Assembly: GCF_004684245.1 (NCBI RefSeq)
Contig: NZ_CP038452.1
Coordinates: 124,001 to 188,000 of the forward strand
DNA length: 64,000 nt
DNA from: Thermus caldilimi
GTDB lineage: Bacteria > Deinococcota > Deinococci > Deinococcales > Thermaceae
Direction of reading: 5' to 3'
Part shown: positions 20,209 through 31,625 of the stretch, piece after piece
Position numbering within the stretch: the first letter of the stretch is position 1
How the letters are laid out: every line of letters begins with the position of its first letter
Position numbers and translations under genes: made by a program
Notes under the pieces: generated by a model
Told to the model about the DNA's origin: nothing
Database searches by the model: none
The model's input: the letters and a program-made list of their open reading frames with translations, nothing else

Positions 20209-20811
20209 ATGGCGGGCAAAGGCGGCGGTTGGGCCCTAGGGGTGGCGCTTGTGCTTTTGGGAGTTCTGCTCCTCCTCCAGAACCTGGGGGTGGAGCTTGG
20301 GCGGGTGCTCCTGGGCCTGGTGTTCCTGGGGGGTGGGGGAGGGTTTCTGGTGGCGTACCTCCAGGACCGGAGCCTCTGGTGGGCCTTGATCCCCGGTGGG
20401 GGCCTGCTGGGCTTGGGGCTGGCCCTGTTGGCGGGGGAAGCGGCCTGGGGTGGGGCGCTCTTCCTGCTGGGGGTGGGCTTAGGCTTCGCCGGGGTCTATG
20501 TGGCAGACCGGGGGCAATGGTGGGCCCTGATCCCTGGGGGGATCCTCCTCTCCCTGGCGGCGGTGGCCCTGGTGGAGGGGCTTTTTCCGGGCACGGACGC
20601 GGGTTTCCTGCTCTTCCTCGGCCTGGCCCTCACCTTCGGGCTTCTCTTCCTGCTGGGCCACCGCTGGGCCCTGTGGCCGGCCCTGGGGGTCTTGGTGCCC
20701 CTGGGCTTGGCCAGCGCCCCCTTGCGGAGCTTTCTCACCTACGCCCTGCCCCTGGTCCTTATCCTAGCGGGGGCCTACCTCCTTTGGCGGGGCTGGAGGC
20801 GGGCTTCCTAA
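20209..20811 (+). CDS. Multi-pass membrane protein, unknown function
   Basis: 200 residues, almost wholly hydrophobic, about seven transmembrane helices. It contains an internal duplication: DRSLWWALIPGGGLLGLGLAL and DRGQWWALIPGGILLSLAAVAL, about 43 residues apart, each a loop-helix unit. This repeat resembles short membrane modules seen near LiaF/DUF5668-type proteins, but I cannot assign a family. ATG 20209 (MAGKGGGWALG) is chosen over an upstream start at 20128 that overlaps the sucC promoter. Confidence 0.65.
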   Translation: MAGKGGGWALGVALVLLGVLLLLQNLGVELGRVLLGLVFLGGGGGFLVAYLQDRSLWWALIPGGGLLGLGLALLAGEAAWGGALFLLGVGLGFAGVYVADRGQWWALIPGGILLSLAAVALVEGLFPGTDAGFLLFLGLALTFGLLFLLGHRWALWPALGVLVPLGLASAPLRSFLTYALPLVLILAGAYLLWRGWRRAS

Positions 20812-20869
20812 CCCACCCTGTGCGGGCGGAGGGGTCCAGAGGGCAGGGAAGGGCCCTTTAGGGGGTTCC

Positions 20870-21877
20870 TTAGGCTTCCGCGGCGGGCCGGGCGAAGAAG
20901 AGGCGCCCTACCTGGGTCTGGATGGCCTGGGTGACCACCACCTCGATCTCCTGCCCCCGGTAGCGGATGCCCCCGTCCACCACCACCATGGAGCCATCCT
21001 CCAGGTAGCCCACCCCTTGGTGGGGCTCTTTCCCCTCCTTCATGATCAGGAGCTTCAGGGTGTCCCCCACCTGGAGCTGGGGCCTTAGGGCCTGGGCCAG
21101 GGCCTGGACGGAAAGGGCCTTTACCCCGTAGATCCTGGCCATCTGCAAGAGGGCCAGGTCGTTGCTCACCAGGGCGGCGCCCAAGGAGCGGGCCTGGAAG
21201 AGGAGCTTTTCGTCGACGCTTTCCCCCTTGGGGATCTCCTCCAGCACCTCGAGGCCCGCGGTCTCCTTGAGCCGCTCCAGGGTTTCCAACCCCCGCCGGC
21301 CCTTGGCCCGCTTTAGGGGGTCTTGGCTATCGGCGAAGTGCTGGAGCTCCTTCAGCACGAAGTGGGGCACATAAAGGGGGCCTTCCAGGAAACCCGTGGC
21401 CGCCACCTCCGCCACGCGGCCGTCCACCAGGACGCTGGTGTCCAGCACCTTACCCCCCAGGGGTCGGGGTGGCTTTTGCGGTAAGCGCAAGTAGTCCTTG
21501 TACCCCAGGGCCAGGTAGCTGAAGAGCCCCACCAGGAACAGGGCCAAGAGGAGGCTATGGTAAGGGGAAAACCCTGGGATCTGGGAAAGGAGGCTGGTGA
21601 GGAGCACGGTAAAGAGAAGCCCCAGGGTAGCTCCCAGGGTCAGGGCCACCGGCAATTCCGGGGGAAGCTCCCTGAGGCGCCCAAGCCGCTTTTCCCAGAA
21701 GTTTTCCAGTCTGGGGGCCAGGAGAACCCCTGCCAGGAAACCTGCCAGGCTCAGATAGAGGCGGTTGAGGGAGAGGAGGCCAGCCGAGCGGGGAAGGAGG
21801 CCTAGGCCCTCCAGGGCCACCGCCAGCTGGTAGCCCAGGAAGGCGAAAAGGAGGTAGAAGAGGAGTTGGGGGCTCAT
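20870..21877 (-). CDS. PIN-TRAM domain membrane-anchored protein (YacL-like)
   Basis: 335 residues. Four N-terminal transmembrane helices (residues ~1-125) are followed by a PIN nuclease domain (KVLDTSVLVDGRVAEV near 140, DQ/SNDLALLQMARIYGV near 235) and a C-terminal TRAM RNA-binding domain (VGDTLKLLIMKEGKEPHQGVGYL). The PIN acidic residues are present, so RNase activity is possible. Its start overlaps the radA stop by 4 nt (ATGA), so they are co-translated; the radA neighbourhood of this family is common in Gram-positives. Confidence 0.88.
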   Translation of the reverse strand: MSPQLLFYLLFAFLGYQLAVALEGLGLLPRSAGLLSLNRLYLSLAGFLAGVLLAPRLENFWEKRLGRLRELPPELPVALTLGATLGLLFTVLLTSLLSQIPGFSPYHSLLLALFLVGLFSYLALGYKDYLRLPQKPPRPLGGKVLDTSVLVDGRVAEVAATGFLEGPLYVPHFVLKELQHFADSQDPLKRAKGRRGLETLERLKETAGLEVLEEIPKGESVDEKLLFQARSLGAALVSNDLALLQMARIYGVKALSVQALAQALRPQLQVGDTLKLLIMKEGKEPHQGVGYLEDGSMVVVDGGIRYRGQEIEVVVTQAIQTQVGRLFFARPAAEA

Positions 21878-23154
21878 CCCAGGTACTGCTCCACCGCTTT
21901 CCCCAAGGAGCGGGTGTTCCCCGGGTGCACAAAACGGGAAAACCCCGCCCGCTCCCCTTCCCTAAGCCGCCTTTCCAGTCCCATGACGCTTCGCACCTCG
22001 CCCAAAAGCCCCACCTCGCCCACCAGGGCGAGGTCCGGGGGTAGGGCCTTGCCCACCACCGCAGAATACACCGCCAGGGCCACCGCCAGATCTAGGCCTG
22101 GGTCCAAAACCCTAAGCCCCCCGGCCAGATTCACGTAGATGTCCAGGTTTCCCAAGGGGAGACCAAGCCGCCTTTCCAGGACTGCCAGGACCATGTCCAC
22201 CCGCCTGGCGTCCAGGCCCTGCACCACCCGCCTGGGGGCGGGGAAGGGCGTCTTGGCGGCCAGGGCCTGGACCTCGAGGGCCAAGGCCCGTTCCCCCGCC
22301 AGGGCCAGGGCCACGGCGCTTCCCGGCACCCCCAAAGGTCTTTCTAGGAGAAAGGCCTCCGAGGGGTTGTTCACCTCCACCAAGCCCTCCTCCTCCATGC
22401 GAAAGACCCCGAGCTCCCCCACGGGGCCGAAGCGGTTCTTGGCGCTCCTCAGCACCCGGTAGACCCCGGCGGTTTCCAGGTAGAGGGTGGCGTCCACCGC
22501 GTGCTCAATGCTCTTGGGCCCGGCCACCACCCCCTCCTTGGTCACGTGGCCCACCAAAAGGGTGGTGATGCCTCCCTCCTTGGCCAGGCGCACGAAGGCA
22601 TGGGTGGCCTCCCGCACCGCCACCAGGCTGCCAGGGCTTCCCCCCGCCTCGATGGTCTGTATGGAGTCCACAAAAAGCACCTCGGGAGGGTCCCGTTCCA
22701 GGAGGGAAAGAAGGGGTTCCAAGCGGACTTCCTTTAGGAGGAGGAGCTCTTCCACCCCGAGCCTCCTGGCCCGGAGCTTGATCTGGGCTGGGGACTCTTC
22801 CCCGGCCAGGTAGTAGACCTTCCGGGTAAGATGCTTGGCCAGCTCCAGAAGAAGGGTGCTCTTGCCCACCCCGGGTTCCCCCCCCAGGAGGACCACCTCC
22901 CCCGGCACGAACCCCCCGCCCAGGACCCGGTCCACCTCAGAAAGACCCGAGGAAAAGCGCTTCTCCTCGGCCTCGTTCACCTGGGAAAGGGGAATCGGCG
23001 AGGGGGCTTCCAGGTGGGCTTGGCGGGATGGGGCACGGGCGGGGGAGGGGGCTACTTCCTGGAAGCTGTCCCAGGCGCCGCAGGCCGGGCACCGCCCCAG
23101 GGGCTTGGGGGTGCGGTAACCGCATTCCACGCAGGCGTAGGAGGTCCTGGCCAT
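21874..23154 (-). CDS. radA: DNA repair/recombination protein RadA
   Basis: 426 residues. N-terminal zinc finger (CVECGYRTPKPLGRCPAC), RecA-like ATPase with Walker A GGEPGVGKSTLL near residue 95, the RadA-specific KNRFG motif near 250, and a C-terminal Lon-like domain. It promotes branch migration during recombination and aids natural transformation. It is downstream of clpC (76-nt gap) and translationally coupled to the PIN-TRAM gene. The clpC-radA-PIN/TRAM order resembles the Firmicute ctsR-clpC-radA-yacL arrangement, without ctsR. Confidence 0.95.
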   Translation of the reverse strand: MARTSYACVECGYRTPKPLGRCPACGAWDSFQEVAPSPARAPSRQAHLEAPSPIPLSQVNEAEEKRFSSGLSEVDRVLGGGFVPGEVVLLGGEPGVGKSTLLLELAKHLTRKVYYLAGEESPAQIKLRARRLGVEELLLLKEVRLEPLLSLLERDPPEVLFVDSIQTIEAGGSPGSLVAVREATHAFVRLAKEGGITTLLVGHVTKEGVVAGPKSIEHAVDATLYLETAGVYRVLRSAKNRFGPVGELGVFRMEEEGLVEVNNPSEAFLLERPLGVPGSAVALALAGERALALEVQALAAKTPFPAPRRVVQGLDARRVDMVLAVLERRLGLPLGNLDIYVNLAGGLRVLDPGLDLAVALAVYSAVVGKALPPDLALVGEVGLLGEVRSVMGLERRLREGERAGFSRFVHPGNTRSLGKAVEQYLG

Positions 23155-23230
23155 GGGTTCAAGCCTCTAGGGGCCCAAGAAAAAGCGGCCCCCTCGGGAG
23201 GAGGCAGGGCCTTGGGATTCCTGGGAACAT

Positions 23231-25441
23231 CTAGACCAAAAGCTCCTCCCCCTCCACCTCGTGGAAGGCCAGGTGCCCATCCTCCACGTTCACGTAGAGG
23301 TGACCGGTGGGCTTTTTGAGGAGGGCCAGGGAGAGGGGATCTTCGATGCGTTCCCGGATGATGCTCCGGATGGCCCGGGCACTCCCCGTCTTGGGGGCCT
23401 GCTCCACCACGAAGCGGGCCACCTCGGGGGAAAAGCGCACGATGATGTCCCGACCCTTGAGCTCCTTCTGGATGTCCTCCAGCATCATCCGGGCCACCTG
23501 CACCAGCTCTTCTTCCGTGAGGGGGCGGAAGCGGATGACCTCGTCCAGGCGGTCCAGGAACTCGGGGGTGAAGAGGGCCTTGAGGGGGGATTCCGTGTCC
23601 ACTTCCTTGCTGGTGAAGCCGATGGCCGGGCCCACGTTGTAGCCGGTGTTGGAGGTCATGATGAGGATAACCCGGCGGAAGTCCACGGTGCGCCCCATGC
23701 CGTCCGTGAGGCGGCCTTCGTCCAGCACCTGTAGGAAGGTGTTGTACACATCGGGGTGGGCCTTCTCGATCTCGTCCAGGAGCACCACGCTGAAGGGCTG
23801 GCGGCGCACCGCCTCCGTGAGCCGGCCCCCCTGCTCGTAGCCCACGTAGCCCGGAGGGGCCCCGATCAGCTTGGAGACGGAGTGGGGCTCCTGGAACTCG
23901 GACATGTCAAAGCGGATGAGGGCCCTTTCAGAGCCGAAGAGGACCTCGGCCAGGGCCTTGGCCAGCTGGGTCTTGCCCACCCCGCTTTGCCCCACGAAGA
24001 GGAAACTGGCCGCCACCCGGGTCCTCCCCCCAAGGCCCACCCGGGCCCGACGGAGGGCGCTGGCCAGGGCACGGATGGCCTCCTCCTGGCCCACCACCCG
24101 CTTTCTGAGTTCCTCCTCGAGGCGCATGAGCTTCTCGTCGTCCTTGTCGTCCACGTAGACTCCGCCCCAGGAGTCCACCACCGCCTCGATGTCCTCCCGG
24201 GTGACCATGGGGGTTCCGTCCTCCTCCTCGGCCACGGGGAGGCCCAGGGAGGCGTTGAGGCGCACCCGGCTCGCCGCCTCGTCGATGAGGTCGATGGCCT
24301 TATCGGGGAAGTTGCGCCCGGGGAGGGAGCGGATGCCGATCTTCACGGAAAGCTCCAGGATCTCGTCGGGGATGATGACCCCGTGGTGAGCCTCGTAGCG
24401 GGGCCTTAGCCCTTTCAGGATCTCCAGGGTCTCCTCCGGAGAAGGCTCCAAGACGATCACCGGCTGGAAGCGCCTCTCCAGGGCGGCGTCCTTCTCGATG
24501 TAGCGGTGGTACTCCCCCGTGGTGGTGGCTCCGATCACCTGGATCTCCCCCCGGGCCAAGGCGGGCTTCAGGATGTTGGCGGCGTCCAAGGTGCCCTCTG
24601 CCCCCCCGGCCCCGATCAGGGTATGGAGCTCGTCGATAAAGGCGATGACCTTGGCGTTCTTGAGTTCCTCAATGATCTGGCGGAGGCGTTCCTCAAACTC
24701 CCCCCGGTACTTGGTGCCCGCCACCACCCCCGCCAGGTCCAGGGCCACCACCCGCGCCCCCTTGAGGATGGGGGGTACCCGGCCCTCCACGATGGCCTGG
24801 GCCAGGCCCTCCACGATGGCGGTCTTGCCCACCCCAGGGTCCCCGATGAGGACCGGGTTGTTCTTGGTGCGCCGGGCCAGGATCTGGATCACCCGGTTGA
24901 TCTCCTCCTGCCGGCCGATCACCGGGTCCAGCTTGCCTTCCCGGGCTTCCTTGGTGAGGTCGCGGCCGTACTCGTCCAGGAAGGGGGTGTTCACCGGCTT
25001 TTCCCGTTCCCGGCCCTCGGCCATGGAGAGGATACGCCAGCGGATGGCGTCCACGTCCTTGGCGAAGTGGGAAAGGATGCGGTAGGCGATCCCGTCCCCC
25101 TCGCGGATGATGCCCAGGAGGATGTGCTCGGTGCCGATCACCGGGGCCCCCATGTTGCGGGCCTCGGCGCTGGCCAGCTCCATGACCCGCCTGGCCCTGG
25201 GCGTAATGGCAGGGGGTTCTCCGGTGCGGCTTCCCTCCCCGCGGCCCACCAGCTCCTCCACCATACGGCGCATGGCCTCGAGGCTTGCCCCGTACTCCTG
25301 GAGGATGCGGGCCGCGGTACCCCCCTCGCGCATCAGGCCCAGGAGGAGGTGCTCTGGGCCGATCATGGAGTGGCCTAAGCGGCTCCCCTCCTCCCTTGCG
25401 TAGTGAAAAACCAGCCTGGCGCGATCGTCGTACCTGTTCAT
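23231..25441 (-). CDS. clpC: Clp protease ATP-binding subunit ClpC, lacking most of the M domain
   Basis: 736 residues, shorter than typical ClpC (~810). Two Clp-N repeats, AAA-1 with [11 protein letters not shown] (~205), AAA-2 with [11 protein letters not shown] (~500), and an IGF tripeptide ([10 protein letters not shown], ~630) fitting the ClpP-binding loop. Between the AAA domains there is only a short linker ([22 protein letters not shown]), not the UVR/coiled-coil middle domain that binds adaptors such as MecA. ATG 25441 ([12 protein letters not shown]) has GAGGGGAG upstream, and TAGAAT lies at 25458-25463. Unfolds substrates for ClpP. Confidence 0.94.
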   Translation of the reverse strand: MNRYDDRARLVFHYAREEGSRLGHSMIGPEHLLLGLMREGGTAARILQEYGASLEAMRRMVEELVGRGEGSRTGEPPAITPRARRVMELASAEARNMGAPVIGTEHILLGIIREGDGIAYRILSHFAKDVDAIRWRILSMAEGREREKPVNTPFLDEYGRDLTKEAREGKLDPVIGRQEEINRVIQILARRTKNNPVLIGDPGVGKTAIVEGLAQAIVEGRVPPILKGARVVALDLAGVVAGTKYRGEFEERLRQIIEELKNAKVIAFIDELHTLIGAGGAEGTLDAANILKPALARGEIQVIGATTTGEYHRYIEKDAALERRFQPVIVLEPSPEETLEILKGLRPRYEAHHGVIIPDEILELSVKIGIRSLPGRNFPDKAIDLIDEAASRVRLNASLGLPVAEEEDGTPMVTREDIEAVVDSWGGVYVDDKDDEKLMRLEEELRKRVVGQEEAIRALASALRRARVGLGGRTRVAASFLFVGQSGVGKTQLAKALAEVLFGSERALIRFDMSEFQEPHSVSKLIGAPPGYVGYEQGGRLTEAVRRQPFSVVLLDEIEKAHPDVYNTFLQVLDEGRLTDGMGRTVDFRRVILIMTSNTGYNVGPAIGFTSKEVDTESPLKALFTPEFLDRLDEVIRFRPLTEEELVQVARMMLEDIQKELKGRDIIVRFSPEVARFVVEQAPKTGSARAIRSIIRERIEDPLSLALLKKPTGHLYVNVEDGHLAFHEVEGEELLV

Positions 25442-25610
25442 GCTCCCCTCTTCCCACATTCTAGCCTAATGGAGCCCGCGGTGGAGTTTGCGCCTGGGAT
25501 TACCTTGGCCTTGGGGAAGGTCCTTGGCCGGGGCTGCCAGGAGCAAAAAGGGCCCAGCATCCGGTAAGATGCCCTTTAACCGGGGGCCAAGCCCCCTTTC
25601 GGGAGGGACG

Positions 25611-27130
<1,520 letters not shown>

Positions 27131-27161
27131 ACTAAAGAACAACAGTTTGCCGGGTGGCGAC

Positions 27162-27353
27162 GTGGGCATCAACAAGCATATCCGCAAGCGGTTGGAGGGT
27201 TTGGAGCGGCAGATCCAGGCACACCAGGAGAAGATCAGGGCGGAGCTGGAGAAGTCCCAGCCGGACTGGGGCCTCATTGGGAAGTGGGAGAGGGAGATCC
27301 GGGTATGGGAAAGGGAACGAAGGCGGCTCATCCGCAGGCTGAGGGGGTCGTAG
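27162..27353 (+). CDS. Small basic helical protein, unknown
   Basis: 63 residues from GTG 27162 (MGINKHIRKRLEGLERQI), or 68 from TTG 27147. It is almost entirely charged helix (RLEGLERQIQAHQEKIRAEL, then [19 protein letters not shown]), probably a coiled coil. It lies 31 nt after glyS, just ahead of another small helical gene and asd. No known domain; the codon pattern matches neighbours, so it is probably real. Function unknown. Confidence 0.55.
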   Translation: MGINKHIRKRLEGLERQIQAHQEKIRAELEKSQPDWGLIGKWEREIRVWERERRRLIRRLRGS

Positions 27354-27550
27354 GCATCCCCGAAGCCTTCTGGCAGGAGCTTTTCGGGGAGGTGGACCAC
27401 CTCCGCGTCCTCTATGAGCGGTTCAAGGGAGCTGGAGAGGAAGAGAGGAAGGTCTTGGAGGAGGAGATCCTCCACAGCCTTACCCACCTTTGGGCCCACG
27501 CCAAGGTGATGTGGGAGGAGATAAGCCTCAGCGAGGAGGGCGGGGCATGA
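27305..27550 (+). CDS. Small helical protein, unknown
   Basis: About 81 residues from ATG 27305, the nearest possible start to the conserved-looking part ([24 protein letters not shown]); a GTG at 27284 is also possible. It overlaps the preceding small gene by 49 nt and its stop overlaps asd by 4 nt (ATGA), so it is coupled to asd. Acidic, helical, no transmembrane segment. With the basic upstream protein it could form an acidic/basic pair, but this is speculative. Confidence 0.5.
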   Translation: MGKGTKAAHPQAEGVVGIPEAFWQELFGEVDHLRVLYERFKGAGEEERKVLEEEILHSLTHLWAHAKVMWEEISLSEEGGA

Positions 27551-28542
27551 GGGTGGCGGTGGTGGGGGCCACGGGGGCCGTGGGGCAAGAGATGCTGAAG
27601 GTCCTCGAGGCCCGCAACTTTCCCTTGAGCAAACTGAGGCTGTACGCCTCCCCCCGCTCCGCGGGCAGGACCATCTCCTTCCGGGGGGAAGCCATCCCGG
27701 TGGAGCCCCTCCCCGAGGGGCCCTTGCCCGTGGACCTGGTCTTGGCGAGCGCCGGGGGTTCCCTCTCCAAGGCCCTGGCCCCGGTCTGGGCCCAAGGGGG
27801 AGCCTTGGTGATCGACAACTCCAGCGCCTGGCGCTACGAGCCCCAGGTGCCCCTGGTGGTGCCGGAGGTGAACCGCCAGGAGATCTTCCGGCACCAGGGC
27901 ATCATCGCCAACCCCAACTGCACCACGGCCATCCTGGCCATGGCCCTCTGGCCGTTGCACCGGGCCTTCCGGGCCAAGAGGGTCATCGTGGCCACCTACC
28001 AGGCGGCCAGCGGCGCGGGGGCCAAGGGGATGGAGGAGCTCCTCCACGAGACCCACCGCTACCTCCACGGGGAGGCCCCCAAGGCTGAGGTCTTCGCCCA
28101 CCCCCTGCCCTTCAACGTCCTCCCCCACATCGACGCCTTCCAGGAAAACGGCTACACCCGGGAGGAGATGAAGGTGGTGTGGGAGACCCACAAGATCTTC
28201 GGGGATGCCTCCCTCCGCATCAGCGCCACCGCGGTGCGGGTGCCCACCCTGAGGGCCCACGCGGAGGCGGTGAGCGTGGAGTTCGAGCGCCCTGTTACCC
28301 CGGAGGCGGCCCGGGAGGTCCTGGCCCAGGCCCCCGGGGTGGAGGTGGTGGACGAACCCCAGGCCCGGCGCTACCCCATGCCCCTCACGGCCAGCGGCAA
28401 GTGGGCGGTGGAGGTGGGCAGGATCCGGCAAAGCCTGGCCTTTGACAACGGCCTGGACTTCTTCGTGGTGGGGGACCAGCTCCTGAAGGGGGCGGCCCTC
28501 AATGCGGTGCAGATCGCCGAGGAGTGGCTTAAGGGACCTTAA
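27547..28542 (+). CDS. asd: Aspartate-semialdehyde dehydrogenase
   Basis: 331 residues. Nucleotide-binding [17 protein letters not shown] at the N-terminus, catalytic Cys in NPNCTTA near residue 127, and substrate motif [13 protein letters not shown] near 190. It makes aspartate semialdehyde for lysine, threonine and methionine. Start ATG 27547 overlaps the upstream small gene. It converges with the tlyA-like gene, overlapping it by 14 nt. Confidence 0.96.
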   Translation: MRVAVVGATGAVGQEMLKVLEARNFPLSKLRLYASPRSAGRTISFRGEAIPVEPLPEGPLPVDLVLASAGGSLSKALAPVWAQGGALVIDNSSAWRYEPQVPLVVPEVNRQEIFRHQGIIANPNCTTAILAMALWPLHRAFRAKRVIVATYQAASGAGAKGMEELLHETHRYLHGEAPKAEVFAHPLPFNVLPHIDAFQENGYTREEMKVVWETHKIFGDASLRISATAVRVPTLRAHAEAVSVEFERPVTPEAAREVLAQAPGVEVVDEPQARRYPMPLTASGKWAVEVGRIRQSLAFDNGLDFFVVGDQLLKGAALNAVQIAEEWLKGP

Positions 28543-29236
28543 GCCAGAGCCAGAACTCCCGGTTTCCTTCCTTACCCGGCAAGGGGCTTTCCCTTTCCCC
28601 CAGCGCCTGATAGCCCAGTTCCTGGGCCTGCTCCCGTACCCGGGCCAGGGCCTTTTGCCGGAGGCCTTCCTCCCGCACCACTCCCTTGTGCGCTCCCGGG
28701 CCCAGTTCAAACTGAGGCTTCACCAGGACGAGGGCCTCGCCTCCCGGCTTAAGGAGCTCCTTTACCTTGGGCAGAAGCAGGGTGGAGGAGATGAAGGACA
28801 CGTCCATCACCACCAGGTCCACGGGCTCGGGAAGAAGGAGGTCCCTGGCGTCCTGCTCCTCGAGGCTCACCACCCGGGAGTCCTCCCTTAGGCGGGGATG
28901 GAGCTGATTCCTGCCCACGTCCACCGCATAGACCCGCCGGGCGCCCCTTTCCAGGAGCACCTGGGTGAACCCGCCGGTGCTGGCCCCAAGGTCCGCGGCC
29001 ACCTGGTCCTTCACCTCCAGGGAGAAGGCCTCGAGGGCACCCAGGAGCTTGTAGGCCCCCCGGCTCACGTACCTTTCCGGGGAGAGGACCTCCACCTGGG
29101 CTCCTTCCGGCACCCTGTGGGCGGGCTTGGTCACCACCTGCCCGGCCACCTTGACCTGGCCGGATTGGATAAGCCTCTGGGCCTTCTCCCGGCTTTCCGC
29201 TAGGCCCCTTTCCACCAGGTAGCGGTCCAGCCTCAC
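28529..29236 (-). CDS. tlyA: TlyA-family rRNA 2'-O-methyltransferase / hemolysin-like
   Basis: 235 residues. N-terminal S4 RNA-binding domain ([22 protein letters not shown]), then an FtsJ-like methyltransferase with [20 protein letters not shown] (SAM motif I, ~85) and [14 protein letters not shown]. TlyA methylates 16S and 23S rRNA in mycobacteria; the specificity here is inferred. GTG 29236 gives the standard MRLDRYL start and lies 7 nt after a CATAAT box (29244-29249, minus strand), so it is leaderless. Longer in-frame starts cross that promoter and are rejected. Confidence 0.88.
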   Translation of the reverse strand: MRLDRYLVERGLAESREKAQRLIQSGQVKVAGQVVTKPAHRVPEGAQVEVLSPERYVSRGAYKLLGALEAFSLEVKDQVAADLGASTGGFTQVLLERGARRVYAVDVGRNQLHPRLREDSRVVSLEEQDARDLLLPEPVDLVVMDVSFISSTLLLPKVKELLKPGGEALVLVKPQFELGPGAHKGVVREEGLRQKALARVREQAQELGYQALGERESPLPGKEGNREFWLWLKVP

Positions 29237-29242
29237 GAGGGG

Positions 29243-29249
29243 TATTATG
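29243..29249. promoter_or_regulatory. Overlapping divergent -10 boxes for two leaderless genes
   Basis: The same few bases read TATTAT (29243-29248) on the plus strand and CATAAT (29249-29244) on the minus strand. Each ends 7 nt from the start codon of a leaderless gene (ATG 29256 plus, GTG 29236 minus), so the two RNA polymerase sites exclude each other. Confidence 0.65.
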
Positions 29250-29255
29250 CCGGGG

Positions 29256-29561
29256 ATGGATCTCTCGGGGCCCTGGTACATCCTGGAGGGGGAGCCTGGG
29301 GAACACCTTGTGTTGGAGGTCTTGGGGCAGAGGCTTTCCGGTATCTGGACTTCCGAGGCCCTGGCCCAGAGCTTCCTGGCCCGGCATCCTGAGCTAGGGA
29401 TGCGGGTAAGTGCCCTGGAAAGCCCTGCCTTGAAGGAAGCCTTCCTCAGGGCCTTGGGCATGCTCAAGGTGGATGGGGTCCTGGTGGATTACGAACCCGG
29501 GGCCCACCGGGCCCGGATGGCCCGGGTGGAGGTACTTTTAGAGGAGGTGCGGCGTGCGTAG
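29256..29561 (+). CDS. Conserved protein of unknown function
   Basis: 101 residues from ATG 29256 (MDLSGPWYILEGEPGE), 7 nt after TATTAT; an in-frame ATG 29247 lies inside the -10 box and is less likely. Mixed alpha/beta, no signal peptide. It has the look of a small SseB-like fold (strands GPWYILEG, EHLVLEVLGQRL; then helix LKEAFLRALGML and VDGVLVDYEPG), but this is weak. It overlaps the next gene by 8 nt. Confidence 0.6.
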   Translation: MDLSGPWYILEGEPGEHLVLEVLGQRLSGIWTSEALAQSFLARHPELGMRVSALESPALKEAFLRALGMLKVDGVLVDYEPGAHRARMARVEVLLEEVRRA

Positions 29562-29982
29562 GTGGCTTGCGGTGTTTTCGGTGGCTTTGGCCTTGGGTCT
29601 GGCCCAGCGGGCTGAGGTGAGCGGGGGAAGCCCTTTTGGGGTGCAGGGGGGATTGCGCTTTCCCCTGGTGCCCCTCCTGCTGGATGGGCGGGTCTACGGG
29701 GGCGTGGGCCTCGAGGCCCTGGGGGGCGGGGCGGACCTCCTCCTCAAGGTGCCCCTCACCGACCTCTACCTGGGGCTTGGGGCCTTTTACGGCAGCGGTC
29801 CTGGCCTCACCCTGCCCCAGGACGCCCGGGGCCAAGGAGGCCTGCGGGCGGTCCTCGGCACCTGGCTCAACCTGCCCCTCCCCTTCGTGGGGGTCTACGC
29901 CGAGCTCCACCCCACCTACTACCTGGCTCCCGCCCAGGGCTTCGGCCTCGGGGGGGCGGTGGGCTTGAGCGTGGGGCTTTAG
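29554..29982 (+). CDS. Secreted small beta-barrel-like protein
   Basis: 142 residues, GTG start overlapping the upstream gene. A signal peptide (RRWLAVFSVALALGLAQ) is followed by alternating Gly/hydrophobic strands (VYGGVGLEALGGGADLLL, LYLGLGAFYGSGPGL, VGVYAELHPTYYLAP), the pattern of a small outer-membrane beta-barrel. The ending GAVGLSVGL has no terminal aromatic. No family recognised. Convergent with glnS, 4-nt overlap. Confidence 0.6.
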   Translation: MRRWLAVFSVALALGLAQRAEVSGGSPFGVQGGLRFPLVPLLLDGRVYGGVGLEALGGGADLLLKVPLTDLYLGLGAFYGSGPGLTLPQDARGQGGLRAVLGTWLNLPLPFVGVYAELHPTYYLAPAQGFGLGGAVGLSVGL

Positions 29983-31625
29983 GCCCGGTACCCCTCCTTG
30001 AGGGGCACGATGCGGTTCATCACCAGGGCCTCGGGCCTCGAGTCCACCGGGTCTTGCCAGAAGTAGCCGAGGCGCTCCAGCTGGTAGCGGGTGTCCTTGG
30101 GGTCCTGGAGGACGCTGGGCTCGATGAAACCCCGCCGGACCTCGAGGGCCCTTGGGTTCAGGTTCTTGAGGAAATCCCCGCCCTCTTCCGGGTCCTTCGT
30201 GAGGAAGAGCCGGTTGTAGAGCCGGAACTCCACGGGCAGGGCGTGGCGGGCGGAAACCCAGTGGATGACCCCTTTGGGCTTCACCCCGTCCTCGGGGTTG
30301 GCCCCCAGGGTGCCGGGAACGATGCGGGCCTTGAGGAGACGCACCTCCCCCCCTTCCTCCACCGCGTCCTCCAGCTCCAGCACGTAGGCGTGCCGTAGGC
30401 GCACCCTTTGCCCCGGGGCGAAGCGCTTCCAGCCCTTGGGCGGATTCAGGCTAAAGTCGGACCGCTCGATGTAGAGCTCGGGGGAGAAGGGCAGGGCCCT
30501 TGTTCCCTCCCTAGGGATATCCCGGGGCCAGTAGGGGGCTTCTAGCCACTCCTCCCCCTGATAGTTGGTAAGGACCACCCTTAGGGGGTCCAGTACCCCT
30601 AGGACCCTGGGGGCGATGGGGTTCAGGTCGTCCCGCACCACCTCCTCAAAGAGCTCCATCTCGATGAGGGCCTCGTTCCTGGAGATCCCCGTGCGCCGCA
30701 CGAACTCCCTTATGGCCTCAGGCCGCACCCCCCGCCGGCGTAGGGCCCTTAGGGTGGGGAGCCTGGGGTCGTCCCAACCCCACACGTACCCCCCTTCCAC
30801 GAGCCGGATGAGCTTCCGCTTGGAGAGCACCGTGTGGGTGAGGTCCAGGCGGGCGAATTCGTACTGGTAGGGCCTGGGGGCGAGGGGCAGGCCGCACTTC
30901 CCCTTGAGGTTTTCGATCACCCAGTCGTAGATGGCCCGGTTGTTCTCAAATTCCAGGGTGCAAAGGGAGTGGCTGACGCCCTCGATGAAGTCCTCCAGGG
31001 GATGGGCGTAGTCGTACATGGGGTAGACCACCCACCGGTCCCCGGCGTGGTAGTGGGGAGCGTGCACGATGCGGTAGAGCACGGGGTCCCGCAGCTTGAA
31101 GTTGGGGTGGGCGGGGTCAATCTTGGCCCTTAGAACCCGGCTTCCCGTGGGGAACTCCCCCCGGCGCATCCTTTCAAAGAGTTCCAGGTTTTCCTCCACA
31201 CTCCGGTTCCGGTAGGGGCTTGGCTTTCCCTGGGCTCTGAGCTCGCTCATCTCCTCTTCCGAGAGGTCGTCCACGTAGGCCTTGCCCTCCCGGATGAGCT
31301 CGAGGGCACACTGGTACATGGTTTCAAAGTAGTCGGAGGCGTAGAGGACCCGATCGGGGGTGAAGCCCAGCCAGCGCACATCCTCTTCTATGGCCCGGGC
31401 GTACTCCTCCTTTTCCGTTTCCGGGTTGGTGTCGTCGTAGCGCAGGTTGCACTCTCCACCAAAGTCCAGGGCCAGGCCGAAGTTCAGCACGATGCTCCGG
31501 GCGTGGCCGATGTGCAAATAGCCGTTGGGTTCTGGAGGAAAGCGGGTAAGGAGCTTCTCGTACTTCCCTTCCCGCAGGTCCTTCTCCACGATCTCGGTGA
31601 TGAAGCAGGGGGGAACAAGGCCCAT
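29979..31625 (-). CDS. glnS: Glutaminyl-tRNA synthetase
   Basis: 548 residues, class Ic. HIGH motif in PPEPNGYLHIGHARS near residue 35, and the KMSKS-type VLSKRKLIRLVE near residue 262; the C-terminal anticodon-binding beta-barrels are present. It charges tRNA-Gln directly; Thermus/Deinococcus GlnRS is regarded as horizontally acquired. TATACT (31632-31637, minus strand) ends 6 nt before the ATG, so it is leaderless. Confidence 0.95.
   Translation of the reverse strand: MGLVPPCFITEIVEKDLREGKYEKLLTRFPPEPNGYLHIGHARSIVLNFGLALDFGGECNLRYDDTNPETEKEEYARAIEEDVRWLGFTPDRVLYASDYFETMYQCALELIREGKAYVDDLSEEEMSELRAQGKPSPYRNRSVEENLELFERMRRGEFPTGSRVLRAKIDPAHPNFKLRDPVLYRIVHAPHYHAGDRWVVYPMYDYAHPLEDFIEGVSHSLCTLEFENNRAIYDWVIENLKGKCGLPLAPRPYQYEFARLDLTHTVLSKRKLIRLVEGGYVWGWDDPRLPTLRALRRRGVRPEAIREFVRRTGISRNEALIEMELFEEVVRDDLNPIAPRVLGVLDPLRVVLTNYQGEEWLEAPYWPRDIPREGTRALPFSPELYIERSDFSLNPPKGWKRFAPGQRVRLRHAYVLELEDAVEEGGEVRLLKARIVPGTLGANPEDGVKPKGVIHWVSARHALPVEFRLYNRLFLTKDPEEGGDFLKNLNPRALEVRRGFIEPSVLQDPKDTRYQLERLGYFWQDPVDSRPEALVMNRIVPLKEGYRA

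Noticed and set aside
25549-25577. Stem GCATC/GATGC upstream of glyS as a T-box
   Set aside because: No T-box conserved sequence or specifier loop is visible, and pairing is imperfect.
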